DNA of 62,310 bases from JANWWM01 sp046719715 (GTDB lineage Bacteria > Bacteroidota > Chlorobiia > Chlorobiales > Thermochlorobacteraceae): contig JBDNCJ010000012.1 in the NCBI GenBank assembly GCA_046719715.1, positions 1 through 62,310 of the forward strand. The letters are read 5' to 3'. Position numbers and translations under genes: made by a program. Positions 9,055 through 17,550 of this stretch are shown here, one piece after another. Each line of letters begins with the position of its first letter. The first letter of the stretch is position 1. The notes under the pieces were generated by a model. The model searched no databases. It saw only the letters and a program-made list of their open reading frames with translations, and was not told the origin of the DNA.

Positions 9055-9816
9055 TTAAAAAGTATAGGTAAAGCCGTTGCGAAGGTCGAGGTCGAATCGT
9101 GCAACATTTAGAACGGGCTCGTTATCGTAGCGGTAAATGAGCACCACCGTCGCCGCAAGTTTATCCGTAATGCTGATGGTGAGCAAACCGTCGAGCAATA
9201 GGCGATAATCCGAAGGTCGTTTAACATCGACTTGATAGTAGCCGATGAGTTGCAACGAGGTTCGCGGCACAATTCGCCATAAAAGTGCAATGTAGTTGGT
9301 CGAGCGCAGGAGTTTGGTTTCGGGATTGAGTTCGGTAAAGCGTTCATTTTCCCACATTGCGCCGATGCCAAGCGTGAGTTTGAACGCCATGACGGTGTCG
9401 GTGGGTTGTAGATAAAGCAAATTGAGCCGTATGCCTGAACCGAACAAGACGCGGTCTTTGAGCAAGATAAATTCGTTGAACTCGCGCTGAACGAAAAATT
9501 CGGGTTGAAGGAGCGTGTCGCGTTGCCAGATGGCGCGATAATGCACAAACCCACGAAAGAGAAAAATTGCATCGTTCGCCGTTCCGCGCTCCAAGTTTCC
9601 AACCAGAAAGGTGTAAAATTCTTTGGCGCGATAATCAGAACGAGCGTCGAGCTGCCAGCGAAAAAAGGTCGAGTTGCCTGAATTGAATCCGAAGTTGACG
9701 CCGAGCCGTGTGCCGAAACCCAACACCGTGCCGCGCATCAAGGCTTCGGTATTGACTTGCGAAAGAGCACCAAGCGAAATCGTAGAGAGGAGGAACAAAA
9801 TGACGAGCAACTTCAT
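9055..9816 (-). CDS. DUF481-like outer-membrane beta-barrel protein
   Basis: A 253-residue secreted protein with a clear signal peptide (MKLLVILFLLSTISLGALSQ). The rest is made of alternating hydrophobic and polar strands rich in aromatic residues (FRWQLDARSDYRAKEFYTFL, RLNLLYLQP), ending in FTYTF, as expected of an outer-membrane barrel. The segment FGSGIRLNLLYLQPTDTVMA and the following LGIGAMWENERF resemble the DUF481 family of small porin-like proteins. The function is not known. It lies directly upstream of glgE in the same direction. Confidence 0.6.
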   Translation of the reverse strand: MKLLVILFLLSTISLGALSQVNTEALMRGTVLGFGTRLGVNFGFNSGNSTFFRWQLDARSDYRAKEFYTFLVGNLERGTANDAIFLFRGFVHYRAIWQRDTLLQPEFFVQREFNEFILLKDRVLFGSGIRLNLLYLQPTDTVMAFKLTLGIGAMWENERFTELNPETKLLRSTNYIALLWRIVPRTSLQLIGYYQVDVKRPSDYRLLLDGLLTISITDKLAATVVLIYRYDNEPVLNVARFDLDLRNGFTYTF

Positions 9817-9896
9817 GCGTTTTTTGACTAAAAGCGAAGTGAATCGAAGAGATGCAATTTAGGCAAAAACGTCCAATCCGTGTGCTCTTGAAATTC

Positions 9897-9915
9897 CCTC
9901 TCCTTTTGAGAGAGG
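9897..9915. repeat. Short CCTCTC/GAGAGG hairpin in intergenic DNA
   Basis: A 6-bp stem with a 7-base loop, followed by ATTAGGCTGAGGTC, lies between two divergent genes. The wording resembles widespread CCCTCTCC...GATTAGGCTGAGG intergenic repeats. Only one copy was found in this window. Confidence 0.35.
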
Positions 9916-10008
9916 ATTAGGCTGAGGTCATAGAACGTTGGCGAAAGCAGATTCAAGAGAAACGAAACATTCGTAACTTTAAGTTCAAATAGAAAATGCA
10001 CAAACACT

Positions 10009-10629
10009 ATGAAGCGAAAATTTGTATCCACAATCGGAATCATCGTCGGGCTTATCGGTCTCAATCTGATGTTGTCGGCGCAATACGAGGAAAAAGAAGC
10101 CTTTGCGTCAGCGTTGAAAAAACTGAGAGCGGAGCGCCACCAAACGCTTGCATTGATTGACGAACCCTCTGAGCCGCTTCGTCCGACGACGCTTGGAACG
10201 CCAACGCGCATCACGTTCAACGACCTGCGCGAGTATCGATTTAGCCGAAAAGCCAACAATCCGATTCCTGAAAAGCTCAAAGCCTTGCAAGGAAAAGAAG
10301 TCAGCCTCGCCGGCTACATGATTCCCATGTCGGAAGCCTTAGATGTAACCGAGTTCATGCTGGTGCAAATGCCGTTCTTCGGGTGTTGCTACTCTGTTCC
10401 GCCCGAACCGAATGAAACCGTGATGGTCAAAATGCAAAAAGGGAAATCGACGCCATATGTCTATACGCCAATTCGGGTGACGGGAACTTTCAAAATTCAG
10501 GAAACGAAAATCGACGGCTTTGTGGTGAGCGTCTATGAAATTGAAGCCTCGCAGGTCAAAGAAACTGACCCGAAGGATAAAGACGTCATTCAGCATCAAG
10601 CAGGAACGCCAACGCCCAGTGGATTTTGA
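10009..10629 (+). CDS. DUF3299 domain-containing exported protein
   Basis: A 206-residue protein with an N-terminal signal or anchor (MKRKFVSTIGIIVGLIGLNLMLSA). Its conserved core runs from about residue 90: LQGKEVSLAGYMIPMSE, then FMLVQMPFFGCCYSVPPEPNETVMVKM and TPIRVTGTFKI. The GCCxxPPP-type motif and this layout match DUF3299, a periplasmic family of unknown function found near cytochrome or metal-related genes in many bacteria. The paired cysteines may bind a metal or form a disulfide. The stop overlaps the next start (TGATG), so the two are translationally coupled. It opens a four-gene plus-strand operon with tsaE and tsaB. Confidence 0.75.
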   Translation: MKRKFVSTIGIIVGLIGLNLMLSAQYEEKEAFASALKKLRAERHQTLALIDEPSEPLRPTTLGTPTRITFNDLREYRFSRKANNPIPEKLKALQGKEVSLAGYMIPMSEALDVTEFMLVQMPFFGCCYSVPPEPNETVMVKMQKGKSTPYVYTPIRVTGTFKIQETKIDGFVVSVYEIEASQVKETDPKDKDVIQHQAGTPTPSGF

Positions 10630-11129
10630 TGAAAAAAAGATTCGTTCAAGATTTCATTCAGCGTCATGTGTGCGTGCAACAGCGATTCGCTTCGTGCTGT
10701 TTTGCAATGCTTTTATTTGCGTCGCCTCTGGGCGCGCAAGAGATTCCGATACTTGATGAACCCTCTGCCGATACCCTCAAAGCGCATAAACTTCTGCCGT
10801 CGGGATTGCCCGATGAACTGAACTGCCAATGTCCGAGACATCTTGCCGCACGTGAGAGCGCGAAGCGTCCATTGGGCTTCACGCCTGCTGGCGTCGCCTT
10901 GCTCGATAGCCTGCCGCTGAGCGCTGAAATCATCAAGCCACTTCGTCTTGCCGACGTCGCCTCGCCCGATTCGCTTGAAAACACAGGCTACAAGCGATTT
11001 TATGCGATGATGCAACTCAAATCAATGGCACTGGATTGCGGGGCAAACGCGCTTGCAGAGTTTGCACAAACCATTGAAGGCGACAGTCTCATATTCACGG
11101 CGACGGCGATTCGTATCGAGAAAAAATGA
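10629..11129 (+). CDS. Hypothetical exported protein
   Basis: A protein of 166 residues that I do not recognise. It starts at the ATG overlapping the previous stop by one base. An N-terminal stretch with a hydrophobic segment (FASCCFAMLLFASPLGAQ) suggests export, although the signal is unusually long before the hydrophobic core. The mature part has a CQCP motif and a C-terminal half ending in LIFTATAIRIEKK. It is coupled by overlap to both neighbours (DUF3299 gene and tsaE). The second cysteine-bearing exported protein in a row hints that the first two genes act together in the periplasm. Confidence 0.65.
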   Translation: MKKRFVQDFIQRHVCVQQRFASCCFAMLLFASPLGAQEIPILDEPSADTLKAHKLLPSGLPDELNCQCPRHLAARESAKRPLGFTPAGVALLDSLPLSAEIIKPLRLADVASPDSLENTGYKRFYAMMQLKSMALDCGANALAEFAQTIEGDSLIFTATAIRIEKK

Positions 11130-11569
11130 AACAAGTCCTAACCAAATCCAGTGAAGAGACGCGCGAACTTGCCCGCCAATTTGCATGCTCGTTGAAACGT
11201 GGAGATTCTGTTGCCTTAATCGGCACACTCGGCGCAGGCAAAACCCAATTCACGCGCGGTATTGCGGACGTCTTTAATTGCACCGAGCAACTCACCAGCC
11301 CAACCTTTACAATCCTGAACATTTACGATGGCACGCGGAGCGGCGAGCGTTTCAGCATTCATCATTTTGATTGGTATCGACTCAATTCTCCCGAAGAACT
11401 CTACAACATCGGCTACGAAGAGTATCTTTATGGCGATGGCATTTCAATTATTGAATGGGCGGATAAATTTCCCGACCTCGTGCCTAAAACGGCAAAGCGA
11501 GTTGAACTGTATCGCTCAACCGAAGAAGAGCGGCTGATTACCTTCAATCAATCCTTTCCGCTACGATGA
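11126..11569 (+). CDS. tsaE: tRNA threonylcarbamoyladenosine biosynthesis ATPase TsaE
   Basis: A 147-residue P-loop ATPase that powers the TsaBD complex making t6A37 in ANN-decoding tRNAs. The Walker A motif is GTLGAGKTQ (about 38-46). Other family marks are TSPTFTILNIY and HFDWYRL, and SIIEWADK near the C-terminus. Length is normal. The start overlaps the preceding stop (ATGA), and its own stop overlaps tsaB in the same way. The partner tsaD is not in this window. Confidence 0.93.
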   Translation: MKQVLTKSSEETRELARQFACSLKRGDSVALIGTLGAGKTQFTRGIADVFNCTEQLTSPTFTILNIYDGTRSGERFSIHHFDWYRLNSPEELYNIGYEEYLYGDGISIIEWADKFPDLVPKTAKRVELYRSTEEERLITFNQSFPLR

Positions 11570-12216
11570 ACCTTCTTGCCATAGACTGCACAGAAGCACC
11601 GCTGACGGTAGCATCATCAACTCAAGAACGTGTGGTCGTTAAACGGTGTGAGCGGTGGCAGAAGAGCGGCGAGCAAATTGTCTCGCTGATTGATGAAGCC
11701 TTGCAAACCTTGAACGTCAAGCCGAGCGACCTTGATGCCGTCGCGCTCTCGTCAGGACCCGGTTCTTTTACCGCGTTGCGGATTGGCATTGCGACCGCGA
11801 AAGGACTTTGCTTCGCGCACGATATTCCTCTTGTCATGATTCCAACTTTTGAAGCCCTCGCCCGCGTAACCTTTCCGAAAATCCAAGCGCAGACGCTCTT
11901 TACGGTCGCCTATTCCAAAGCCGATGAGTTTTACGTCGGCGTTGCTTCGCGCAGTGCCTCGATGGAATATGATTACCTCACACTCTCGCAACTCAACGGC
12001 AGATTTCAAACGATGGGAGCGGTCGCCGTTGTCGGGCGCAATCTCTCGCGATGGGTGTCGCTCTTTGAAACATCGGAAGTGATTGATGCAGATTTCTTTA
12101 CAGCGGAATCCCTTTTAGCCATTGCCAAAGAAAAACGAATGCGCGGAGAAATCACTGACCTTGCGATGGCGTCGCCCCTGTATCTCAAAAATTTTGAAGT
12201 GAAGAAAAAATCTTGA
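11566..12216 (+). CDS. tsaB: tRNA threonylcarbamoyladenosine biosynthesis protein TsaB
   Basis: A 216-residue ASKHA-fold scaffold protein of the t6A complex. The N-terminus MNLLAIDCTEAPLTVA is the family's phosphate-1 region, and ALSSGPGSFTALRIGIATAKGL is the TsaB/TsaD signature. Length fits TsaB rather than the longer catalytic TsaD. It overlaps tsaE by 4 bases (ATGA), so the two t6A proteins are co-translated. It ends 7 bases from the convergent thioesterase gene. Confidence 0.92.
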   Translation: MNLLAIDCTEAPLTVASSTQERVVVKRCERWQKSGEQIVSLIDEALQTLNVKPSDLDAVALSSGPGSFTALRIGIATAKGLCFAHDIPLVMIPTFEALARVTFPKIQAQTLFTVAYSKADEFYVGVASRSASMEYDYLTLSQLNGRFQTMGAVAVVGRNLSRWVSLFETSEVIDADFFTAESLLAIAKEKRMRGEITDLAMASPLYLKNFEVKKKS

Positions 12217-12223
12217 CGGCGGC

Positions 12224-12625
12224 TTATCGCACTTTTTCCAAAAAGGCTTCGGGCGGACGAGTGGGCTTGCCGTTTTTATTGACGAAGGCGTGAATGGTGT
12301 AGCCAGAAAAGAGTTTTTGTCGGGAAGACTTTTCAAAGGCGGTGTAAGCAATCGTTACGCGAACGTTTTCGAGTTTTTCGATGTGCGTGTGAATTTCAAT
12401 TTCGTCGTCGTAGCGTGCGGGCGCGACGTAATCCAAATGGGCGGAAACAACGGGAAGCATTACGCCGAGCGATTCCAACGCCTTGTAAGTGAAGCCACAT
12501 TCGCGTAAGAGTTCGTTGCGGGCGGCTTCGATGAACTCAAAATAGCGTCCGTAATAAACGACGCTCATTTGGTCGGTGTAAGCGTAAATGACGCGAAGCG
12601 TGTGGATAAATGTGCGAGAAGGCAT
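12224..12625 (-). CDS. YbgC/FcbC-type acyl-CoA thioesterase
   Basis: A 133-residue single-domain hotdog-fold thioesterase. The motif YTDQMSVVYYGRYFEFIEAAR carries the catalytic aspartate of the 4-hydroxybenzoyl-CoA thioesterase family, and ESLGVMLPVVSAHLDYVAPARYDDEIEI is the second hotdog signature. It should hydrolyse short or aromatic acyl-CoAs; the natural substrate cannot be read from sequence. The start lies 1 base past the stop of the DHH gene (TGATATG), so translation is coupled. Confidence 0.85.
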   Translation of the reverse strand: MPSRTFIHTLRVIYAYTDQMSVVYYGRYFEFIEAARNELLRECGFTYKALESLGVMLPVVSAHLDYVAPARYDDEIEIHTHIEKLENVRVTIAYTAFEKSSRQKLFSGYTIHAFVNKNGKPTRPPEAFLEKVR

Positions 12626-12626
12626 A

Positions 12627-13508
12627 TCAGCGCGTCAAGTAGCCAAGCATTTCTTTGACGACGCGGTCGGCGTCTTCGGCTTTGACTTTCGTGCTACCGA
12701 CGGCTTTATGCCCGCCGCCGCCGTATTTCTTCATCAGTTCGCCGATGTTGATGTTCGCCGTTTTGTTGAAAATGTTGTAGCCGACGCCGATGGAAACATA
12801 GCCCGGACGCTCACGGTCGTTGGTGATGCGCATCGAGAGATTTGTGGCGGCTTGAAAGGCATAAACATAGTAGCGATTGCCGTTCGGAAGGTCGCCAAAG
12901 TTGCGAAGGTCGGTGATGAGCACGTTTTTCTCGACGCGTGAATAATCCTGAACGGCTTGTCGAAAAAGAAAATCTTGTTCTTTGAACTTATCAATTTTGT
13001 CTTTGACGGTTGGGTCGGTCATGATGTCGGGCAAGGTTTTGTCTTTGAGCAGATTAACGAGATGCTGCCAATAGGGTTCATCTTCGTGAAACTTGCCGTC
13101 GATGGTCATGGAAAGCAATAAGTAGCCTTCGGGTTCAAGGACTTCGTTGTAGGTCAGTTGCGCGGCATCGATTTTATCGGTTTCCCGCATGAGCTCATCA
13201 TACTTGGTAAGATGTGGGAAATTGGGAAGGTAATAGTCATAGACGACGCGCGCGGCGGAGGGAGCAACTTTGAACGCGCCCTTGAAGTCTTTCGGTTTGA
13301 CGTTGGCGATGTGATGGTCGAACCACATGCCGCATCGTTTGTCGTAAGGAAGATTGGCGATAATGTCGTTCGAGGAAATTTCTACTTCGCCGTCTTGAAC
13401 GAATTTGGGCTCGGCGAATCGGATTTTATCAATGTCTTCGGTGTTTTTGAGAATCACCGCGCAAACAATGCCGTCAAGGTCGGCGCGGGTAAGAACATTC
13501 CATTTCAT
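12627..13508 (-). CDS. DHH-family phosphoesterase
   Basis: A 293-residue DHH/DHHA1 hydrolase. The N-terminal TRADLDGIVCAV, the signature FDHHIANVKP and the C-terminal KYGGGGHKAVGST (DHHA1) are all present, so both domains look complete. Family members cleave short oligonucleotides, cyclic dinucleotides or polyphosphate with Mn. The internal substitution pattern is not close enough to RecJ or NrnA to choose. The start is placed at ATG 13508 (MKWNVLTRADLDG), where homology begins. An AGGAG lies 13 bases upstream, and an upstream in-frame start would run into the preceding gene. Confidence 0.82.
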   Translation of the reverse strand: MKWNVLTRADLDGIVCAVILKNTEDIDKIRFAEPKFVQDGEVEISSNDIIANLPYDKRCGMWFDHHIANVKPKDFKGAFKVAPSAARVVYDYYLPNFPHLTKYDELMRETDKIDAAQLTYNEVLEPEGYLLLSMTIDGKFHEDEPYWQHLVNLLKDKTLPDIMTDPTVKDKIDKFKEQDFLFRQAVQDYSRVEKNVLITDLRNFGDLPNGNRYYVYAFQAATNLSMRITNDRERPGYVSIGVGYNIFNKTANINIGELMKKYGGGGHKAVGSTKVKAEDADRVVKEMLGYLTR

Positions 13509-13539
13509 TCGGCTTACGTTTCTCCTGTTGTGTGGTTGT

Positions 13540-14559
13540 TTATTGATGCTCGTAGTTGACAACTTGAATTTCGTTTACCGAGCGGTCGATCTCTTCGCTG
13601 ACAATCATGTCTTGGAAGACACGCATGAGGTTCGGGTCCCACTTATGCTCTTGGGTTTCTTTGCTCATGATGTCTATGGCTTGTTTGACGTCGAGGGCGC
13701 GCTTGTATGGGCGCACGGTCATGAGCGCGTCATAGAAATCAACAATGGCAATGACGCGTGCGGTGATGGGAATATCGGTGCCTGCGAGTTTATCGGGGTA
13801 GCCGGTTCCGTCCCAACGCTCTTGGTGTCCGCGAATAATCGGCAGGACGGGCGCAAGCGATTTGAGCGGCTTACAAATGTTTTCGCCGGCTTCGGGGTGA
13901 ATTTTCATGATGTCGTATTCTTCGGGGGTCAATTTTCCCGGCTTCAACAGAATTCCGTCGGGAACGGCGATTTTGCCGATGTCGTGAATCACGCCGCCCT
14001 TACGCACGGCGTCGATTTCAAACTCGGGAAGACCGATTTTGCGAGCGAGTTTCGTGCCGTAATCCGAGAGGCGATGACAGTGCCCGTTTGTGTAAGGGTC
14101 TCTGCCTTCAATCGCTAAGGCAAGCGAGAAGATGACGGTTTCGGCGTTCTCGAGTTGGTCGATGTAAGTCTTTGTTTTGAGAAGCGCACGCACTTTGGTA
14201 ATCAGTTCAATGCGATTGAATGGCTTGCCAAGAAAATCATCAACGCCGATTTCCAGAGCGCGCACTTTGTTTTCAAAATCAAACAGCCCTGTGAGCATAA
14301 TGACGGGCAAAAGCCGCGTATCAGCGGATTCTTTCAACTTCGCCACCATGTCGTTGCCGTTCATTTTCGGCATGAGCATATCGGTGATGATAAGGTCAGG
14401 CTTTTGTCTCTGGATTTCGTCCAGAGCATCTAATCCGTTGTAGGCGACGCGAACCGCGTACCCTTCGCTGCGCAAGGTCTCTTCAAGCAACTTCAAGATA
14501 ATTTCTTGGTCGTCGACAATGAGAATATCCGCCAAAGGTTTTGTATCAGACTTGTTCAT
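13540..14559 (-). CDS. Response regulator with HD-GYP cyclic-di-GMP phosphodiesterase domain
   Basis: A 339-residue two-domain regulator. An N-terminal receiver (about 10-125) has the acidic pair in VDDQ, phospho-acceptor Asp60 and Lys112. An HD-GYP domain (about 145-330) has HDIGKIAVPDG (His192, Asp193) and GTGYP (251-255). It should break down cyclic di-GMP in a phosphorylation-dependent way. The start is ATG 14559. An upstream frame would begin with TTG and add 16 non-conserved residues. No histidine kinase is adjacent. The stop lies 31 bases before the DHH gene start, suggesting one operon with the DHH protein and thioesterase. Confidence 0.9.
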   Translation of the reverse strand: MNKSDTKPLADILIVDDQEIILKLLEETLRSEGYAVRVAYNGLDALDEIQRQKPDLIITDMLMPKMNGNDMVAKLKESADTRLLPVIMLTGLFDFENKVRALEIGVDDFLGKPFNRIELITKVRALLKTKTYIDQLENAETVIFSLALAIEGRDPYTNGHCHRLSDYGTKLARKIGLPEFEIDAVRKGGVIHDIGKIAVPDGILLKPGKLTPEEYDIMKIHPEAGENICKPLKSLAPVLPIIRGHQERWDGTGYPDKLAGTDIPITARVIAIVDFYDALMTVRPYKRALDVKQAIDIMSKETQEHKWDPNLMRVFQDMIVSEEIDRSVNEIQVVNYEHQ

Positions 14560-14676
14560 ACTCCAGTGGTTAATTTCGTTCTCGAAATTCAAATCTAACT
14601 TGTTCAATTTTTTCAGCGTTTTGTTGTTTGGCGATAGGCGACGGTCAACTTGACAGTTACAGAAATTTAGCGAAAG

Positions 14677-15699
14677 TTACGCGGCTGCATGACTTTTTTC
14701 TTCCTTTTTATCGTCTTTATTACTGCTGTGTCCCGGGAAGAACGACGCATGCGGGTCAATGATGGTTTTAGCGTGGTTGACGGCAATCGCTGCTTCTCCG
14801 AAGCCGGTGGCAATGAGTTTTAATTTCGCAGAGTGAGACGCAATGTCGCCGGCGGCATAAACGCCTTTGATGTTGGTTTCCATGGCATGATTGACGCGAA
14901 TTCCGTTGCCTTCAATCTCCAAGCCCCAATCTTTAATAGAGCCAAGGTTCGTCAGAAACCCGAGATTACAAAGCACAGCATCAACTTCAATCGTTTCTTC
15001 CTCTTTTGTTTTGTTATTGAAAATCGTAGCACTTTTAACAACGCCGTTTTCGCCGTGAATAGATTTCAGTTCCCAGAAAGTTCGAATCGGCACGCCCAAC
15101 GCACGGACTTTATTGACGCTGTCTTCGTGAGCGACGAATTTATCGCGACGGTGAATGAGAAGCATTTGGGATTTATCGCCGAGTGCCATCGCCCAGTCCA
15201 TCGCGCTGTCGCCGCCACCGACCACTAAGAGTTTCTTGCCGTAAAAAATCGTCGGGTCCTTGACAAAGTAATAAAGTCCTTTGCCTTCCCAAACTTCTAT
15301 GCCTTCGCGCTCGAGTTTGCGCGGCGTGAATGCGCCAACGCCTGCCGCAATTAAAACCGTTTTTGAATACATCACGCGCCCGTCGGCGGAAGTGAGTTTG
15401 AGCAAATCGCCTTCGCGTTCAAGTTGTTCAATTTTTGTATCGGTAAAAATTTCGGGATTGTATTGCTTGCATTGCTCGTAAAGGCTTTTGACCAAATCTT
15501 CGGCAAGCACAGCAGGGTAGCCCGCAACGTCGTAAATGTTCTTTTTGGGATAGAGCGCGGTGAGCTGTCCGCCGATTTCGGAAAGGCTGTCGACAATGCG
15601 CACTTGCATCGTGCGAAGTCCCGCGTAAAAAGCGGCGTATAAACCTGTCGGACCTGCGCCGATAATGGTAACATCAGGCGTTCCTGCAATCACTGACAT
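14677..15699 (-). CDS. Thioredoxin-reductase-like ferredoxin--NADP(+) reductase
   Basis: A 340-residue two-dinucleotide-binding flavoprotein that exchanges electrons between ferredoxin and NADP(H). It has the FAD motif IIGAGPTGLYAAF (GAGPTG at 14-19), the NADPH motif LLVVGGGDSAMDWA, and GVYAAGDIASH near the C-terminus. The redox CxxC of thioredoxin reductases is absent, which fits the TrxR-like FNR known from Chlorobium and Bacillus. The start is ATG 15699, with AGGAAG 4 bases upstream. The last 20 residues are a charged tail (KDDKKEEKSHAAA). In a Chlorobiota bacterium this would supply NADPH from reduced ferredoxin. Confidence 0.9.
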   Translation of the reverse strand: MSVIAGTPDVTIIGAGPTGLYAAFYAGLRTMQVRIVDSLSEIGGQLTALYPKKNIYDVAGYPAVLAEDLVKSLYEQCKQYNPEIFTDTKIEQLEREGDLLKLTSADGRVMYSKTVLIAAGVGAFTPRKLEREGIEVWEGKGLYYFVKDPTIFYGKKLLVVGGGDSAMDWAMALGDKSQMLLIHRRDKFVAHEDSVNKVRALGVPIRTFWELKSIHGENGVVKSATIFNNKTKEEETIEVDAVLCNLGFLTNLGSIKDWGLEIEGNGIRVNHAMETNIKGVYAAGDIASHSAKLKLIATGFGEAAIAVNHAKTIIDPHASFFPGHSSNKDDKKEEKSHAAA

Positions 15700-15816
15700 A
15701 AACTTCCTCGATTCTCGTTTGTTGCTTTGATGTAAGTTATGAAAATAAAAGTTTTCGAATAAACGCGAAAATATGGAGAATGTGAATGTCGTGCGACTCC
15801 GCAAGCAAGGGTTGAA

Positions 15817-17526
15817 TTACTGCAAAATCTCGGAACGCACTTTGAACTCCTTGTAACTCAACGTCTCCGTGCCTTTGCGCGACCAACTCGACGCACGCTC
15901 AATCATTTCAAGCAAATTCGTGGCGGCTCGCAAGCGTGGCATCACCACATAATCTGCACCCGCTTCATAAAGCGCAATCGTTGTTTGTAAATCTTCCGAA
16001 ATCAAAATTGTTTTCGCATGGGGCGCGTGAGTCTTGACCGCTTTCAAAATGTTCATGTTGCTGGTGCCTTTCAGCAAAGAATCGGGAATCGTGGAAACAA
16101 CGACCTCTGCATGATGAATCCCCAAATGATGAAGCGTTTCGATGTGTGCAATGTCGCCATATTGCGCGTCAATGCCTTTGGCTTTCAACTTCTGCAACAC
16201 TTCGGGATTGAAGTCAATAACACGTAGCGCATTGCGAATCGCGTTTTGAGAATGTTCAATTTCAAACACAAGCGAACTTGCGATTTTGTAAAAGCCTAAA
16301 ATGAAAATCCGCTTGTCAGAGTCCGCCGAAACCTCTGATTCAGAAAGGGCTTCGCGCAATCCAAGCTTAGACAAAAGACGATTGATGGCTAAAAAACTCT
16401 CGTGCGATTTCTCAATCCAAAATGTGGAAAGAATCGCTGTAATGACCAGCGTAAAGACGATGTAGGAAACCGTAACTTCGGAAATGTGATGATAAGCAAC
16501 GCCAAGCGAGCTAATCACCAACGCAAATTCGGAAATTTGCGAAAGATTGATGGACGAGAGAATCGAGACGCGATTGCCAAGCCGCAAACTATAAAGAATC
16601 GGAAAAATGGAAAGAAAGCGCGTGAAGATGAGCAACAGCGAAAGCAACGCGCCGACAAGCAAGACTTCCATCGTCGGCATCGGAATTTTCATGCCGAGCG
16701 CAACTAAAAAGAGCGTGATAAAAAAATCACGAATGTTAATCACCTTGGCAACGACGTCAAGGTTGTAAGGAAACGTCGAGATGCTCACGCCGGCAATCAG
16801 CGCGCCCATTTCTTTGGAGAGTCCCGCCACTTGCGCCAGTCCGCACACCGCAAAGCACCACGCCAGCGAGGCAACAAGCATAAACTCTGGCAACTTGGCA
16901 ATCGCATGAAAAAACTTCGGAAGCGCGTAGCGGCTCAGAAGCAAACACACGCCCACAAGTCCGACGCCCTTTGCAAATGAAAGCGCAATCGTCTGCACTT
17001 CGGGATTGTTCAAGTTTGGCTGAATTGCCAAGAAGAGAATTGCCCAGATGTCTTGAAACACCAGCACGCCAAGCGTGATTCGCCCCGCAAGCGTATCGAT
17101 TTCGTGTTTGTCGTAAAGCATTTTCACCACAATCATGGTGGAACTCAGCGAAAGGCAGAACGAGAGATAGAGTAAGTCGTAGCCGCCCGCGATGCCGACC
17201 AGCGAAAGAAATCCAAATGAAAGTGCGACGCAAATCGGAACTTGCAATCCGCCCGTGAGCAAAACTGCCTTGCCCGCCTTCAAGAGTTTTTTCAAATCAA
17301 TTTCAAGCCCGATGATAAAGAGCAAAAGAATTAAGCCGATTTCAGAGACGTGTTCAATCTGCTCTTCGCTTTGAATCCAGCCGAAGCCAATTTTATCGCC
17401 AATGATAACGCCTGCGATGATGTAAGCAATCAGAAGCGGCAAGCGCACAAAGCGTGCAATGAAGGCAACCACCGTAGCGGCAATGACGGAAATGGCGATT
17501 GCAAAAGAAAGGTCGGCGTCGTGCAT
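15817..17526 (-). CDS. KefB/CPA2-type cation:proton antiporter with RCK domain
   Basis: A 569-residue inner-membrane antiporter. Residues about 1-385 form roughly a dozen hydrophobic segments with the CPA2 signature LLLFIIGLEIDLKKLLKAGKAV. The C-terminal 170 residues are a TrkA-N/RCK-type regulatory domain (RVIDFNPEVLQKLKAKGIDAQYGDI). It probably exports K+ or Na+ in exchange for protons. The nucleotide-binding glycines of the RCK domain are degenerate (ILGFYKIASS instead of GxGxxG), so NAD or nucleotide control may be altered. No KefF-type partner is adjacent. Confidence 0.87.
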   Translation of the reverse strand: MHDADLSFAIAISVIAATVVAFIARFVRLPLLIAYIIAGVIIGDKIGFGWIQSEEQIEHVSEIGLILLLFIIGLEIDLKKLLKAGKAVLLTGGLQVPICVALSFGFLSLVGIAGGYDLLYLSFCLSLSSTMIVVKMLYDKHEIDTLAGRITLGVLVFQDIWAILFLAIQPNLNNPEVQTIALSFAKGVGLVGVCLLLSRYALPKFFHAIAKLPEFMLVASLAWCFAVCGLAQVAGLSKEMGALIAGVSISTFPYNLDVVAKVINIRDFFITLFLVALGMKIPMPTMEVLLVGALLSLLLIFTRFLSIFPILYSLRLGNRVSILSSINLSQISEFALVISSLGVAYHHISEVTVSYIVFTLVITAILSTFWIEKSHESFLAINRLLSKLGLREALSESEVSADSDKRIFILGFYKIASSLVFEIEHSQNAIRNALRVIDFNPEVLQKLKAKGIDAQYGDIAHIETLHHLGIHHAEVVVSTIPDSLLKGTSNMNILKAVKTHAPHAKTILISEDLQTTIALYEAGADYVVMPRLRAATNLLEMIERASSWSRKGTETLSYKEFKVRSEILQ

Positions 17527-17550
17527 GAGCGGTTCCCGTTGTGATGTTGA

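Noticed and set aside
9828..10280. 150-codon minus-strand frame overlapping the DUF3299 gene
   Set aside because: The plus-strand DUF3299 protein has a signal peptide and a conserved core; the minus frame has neither.
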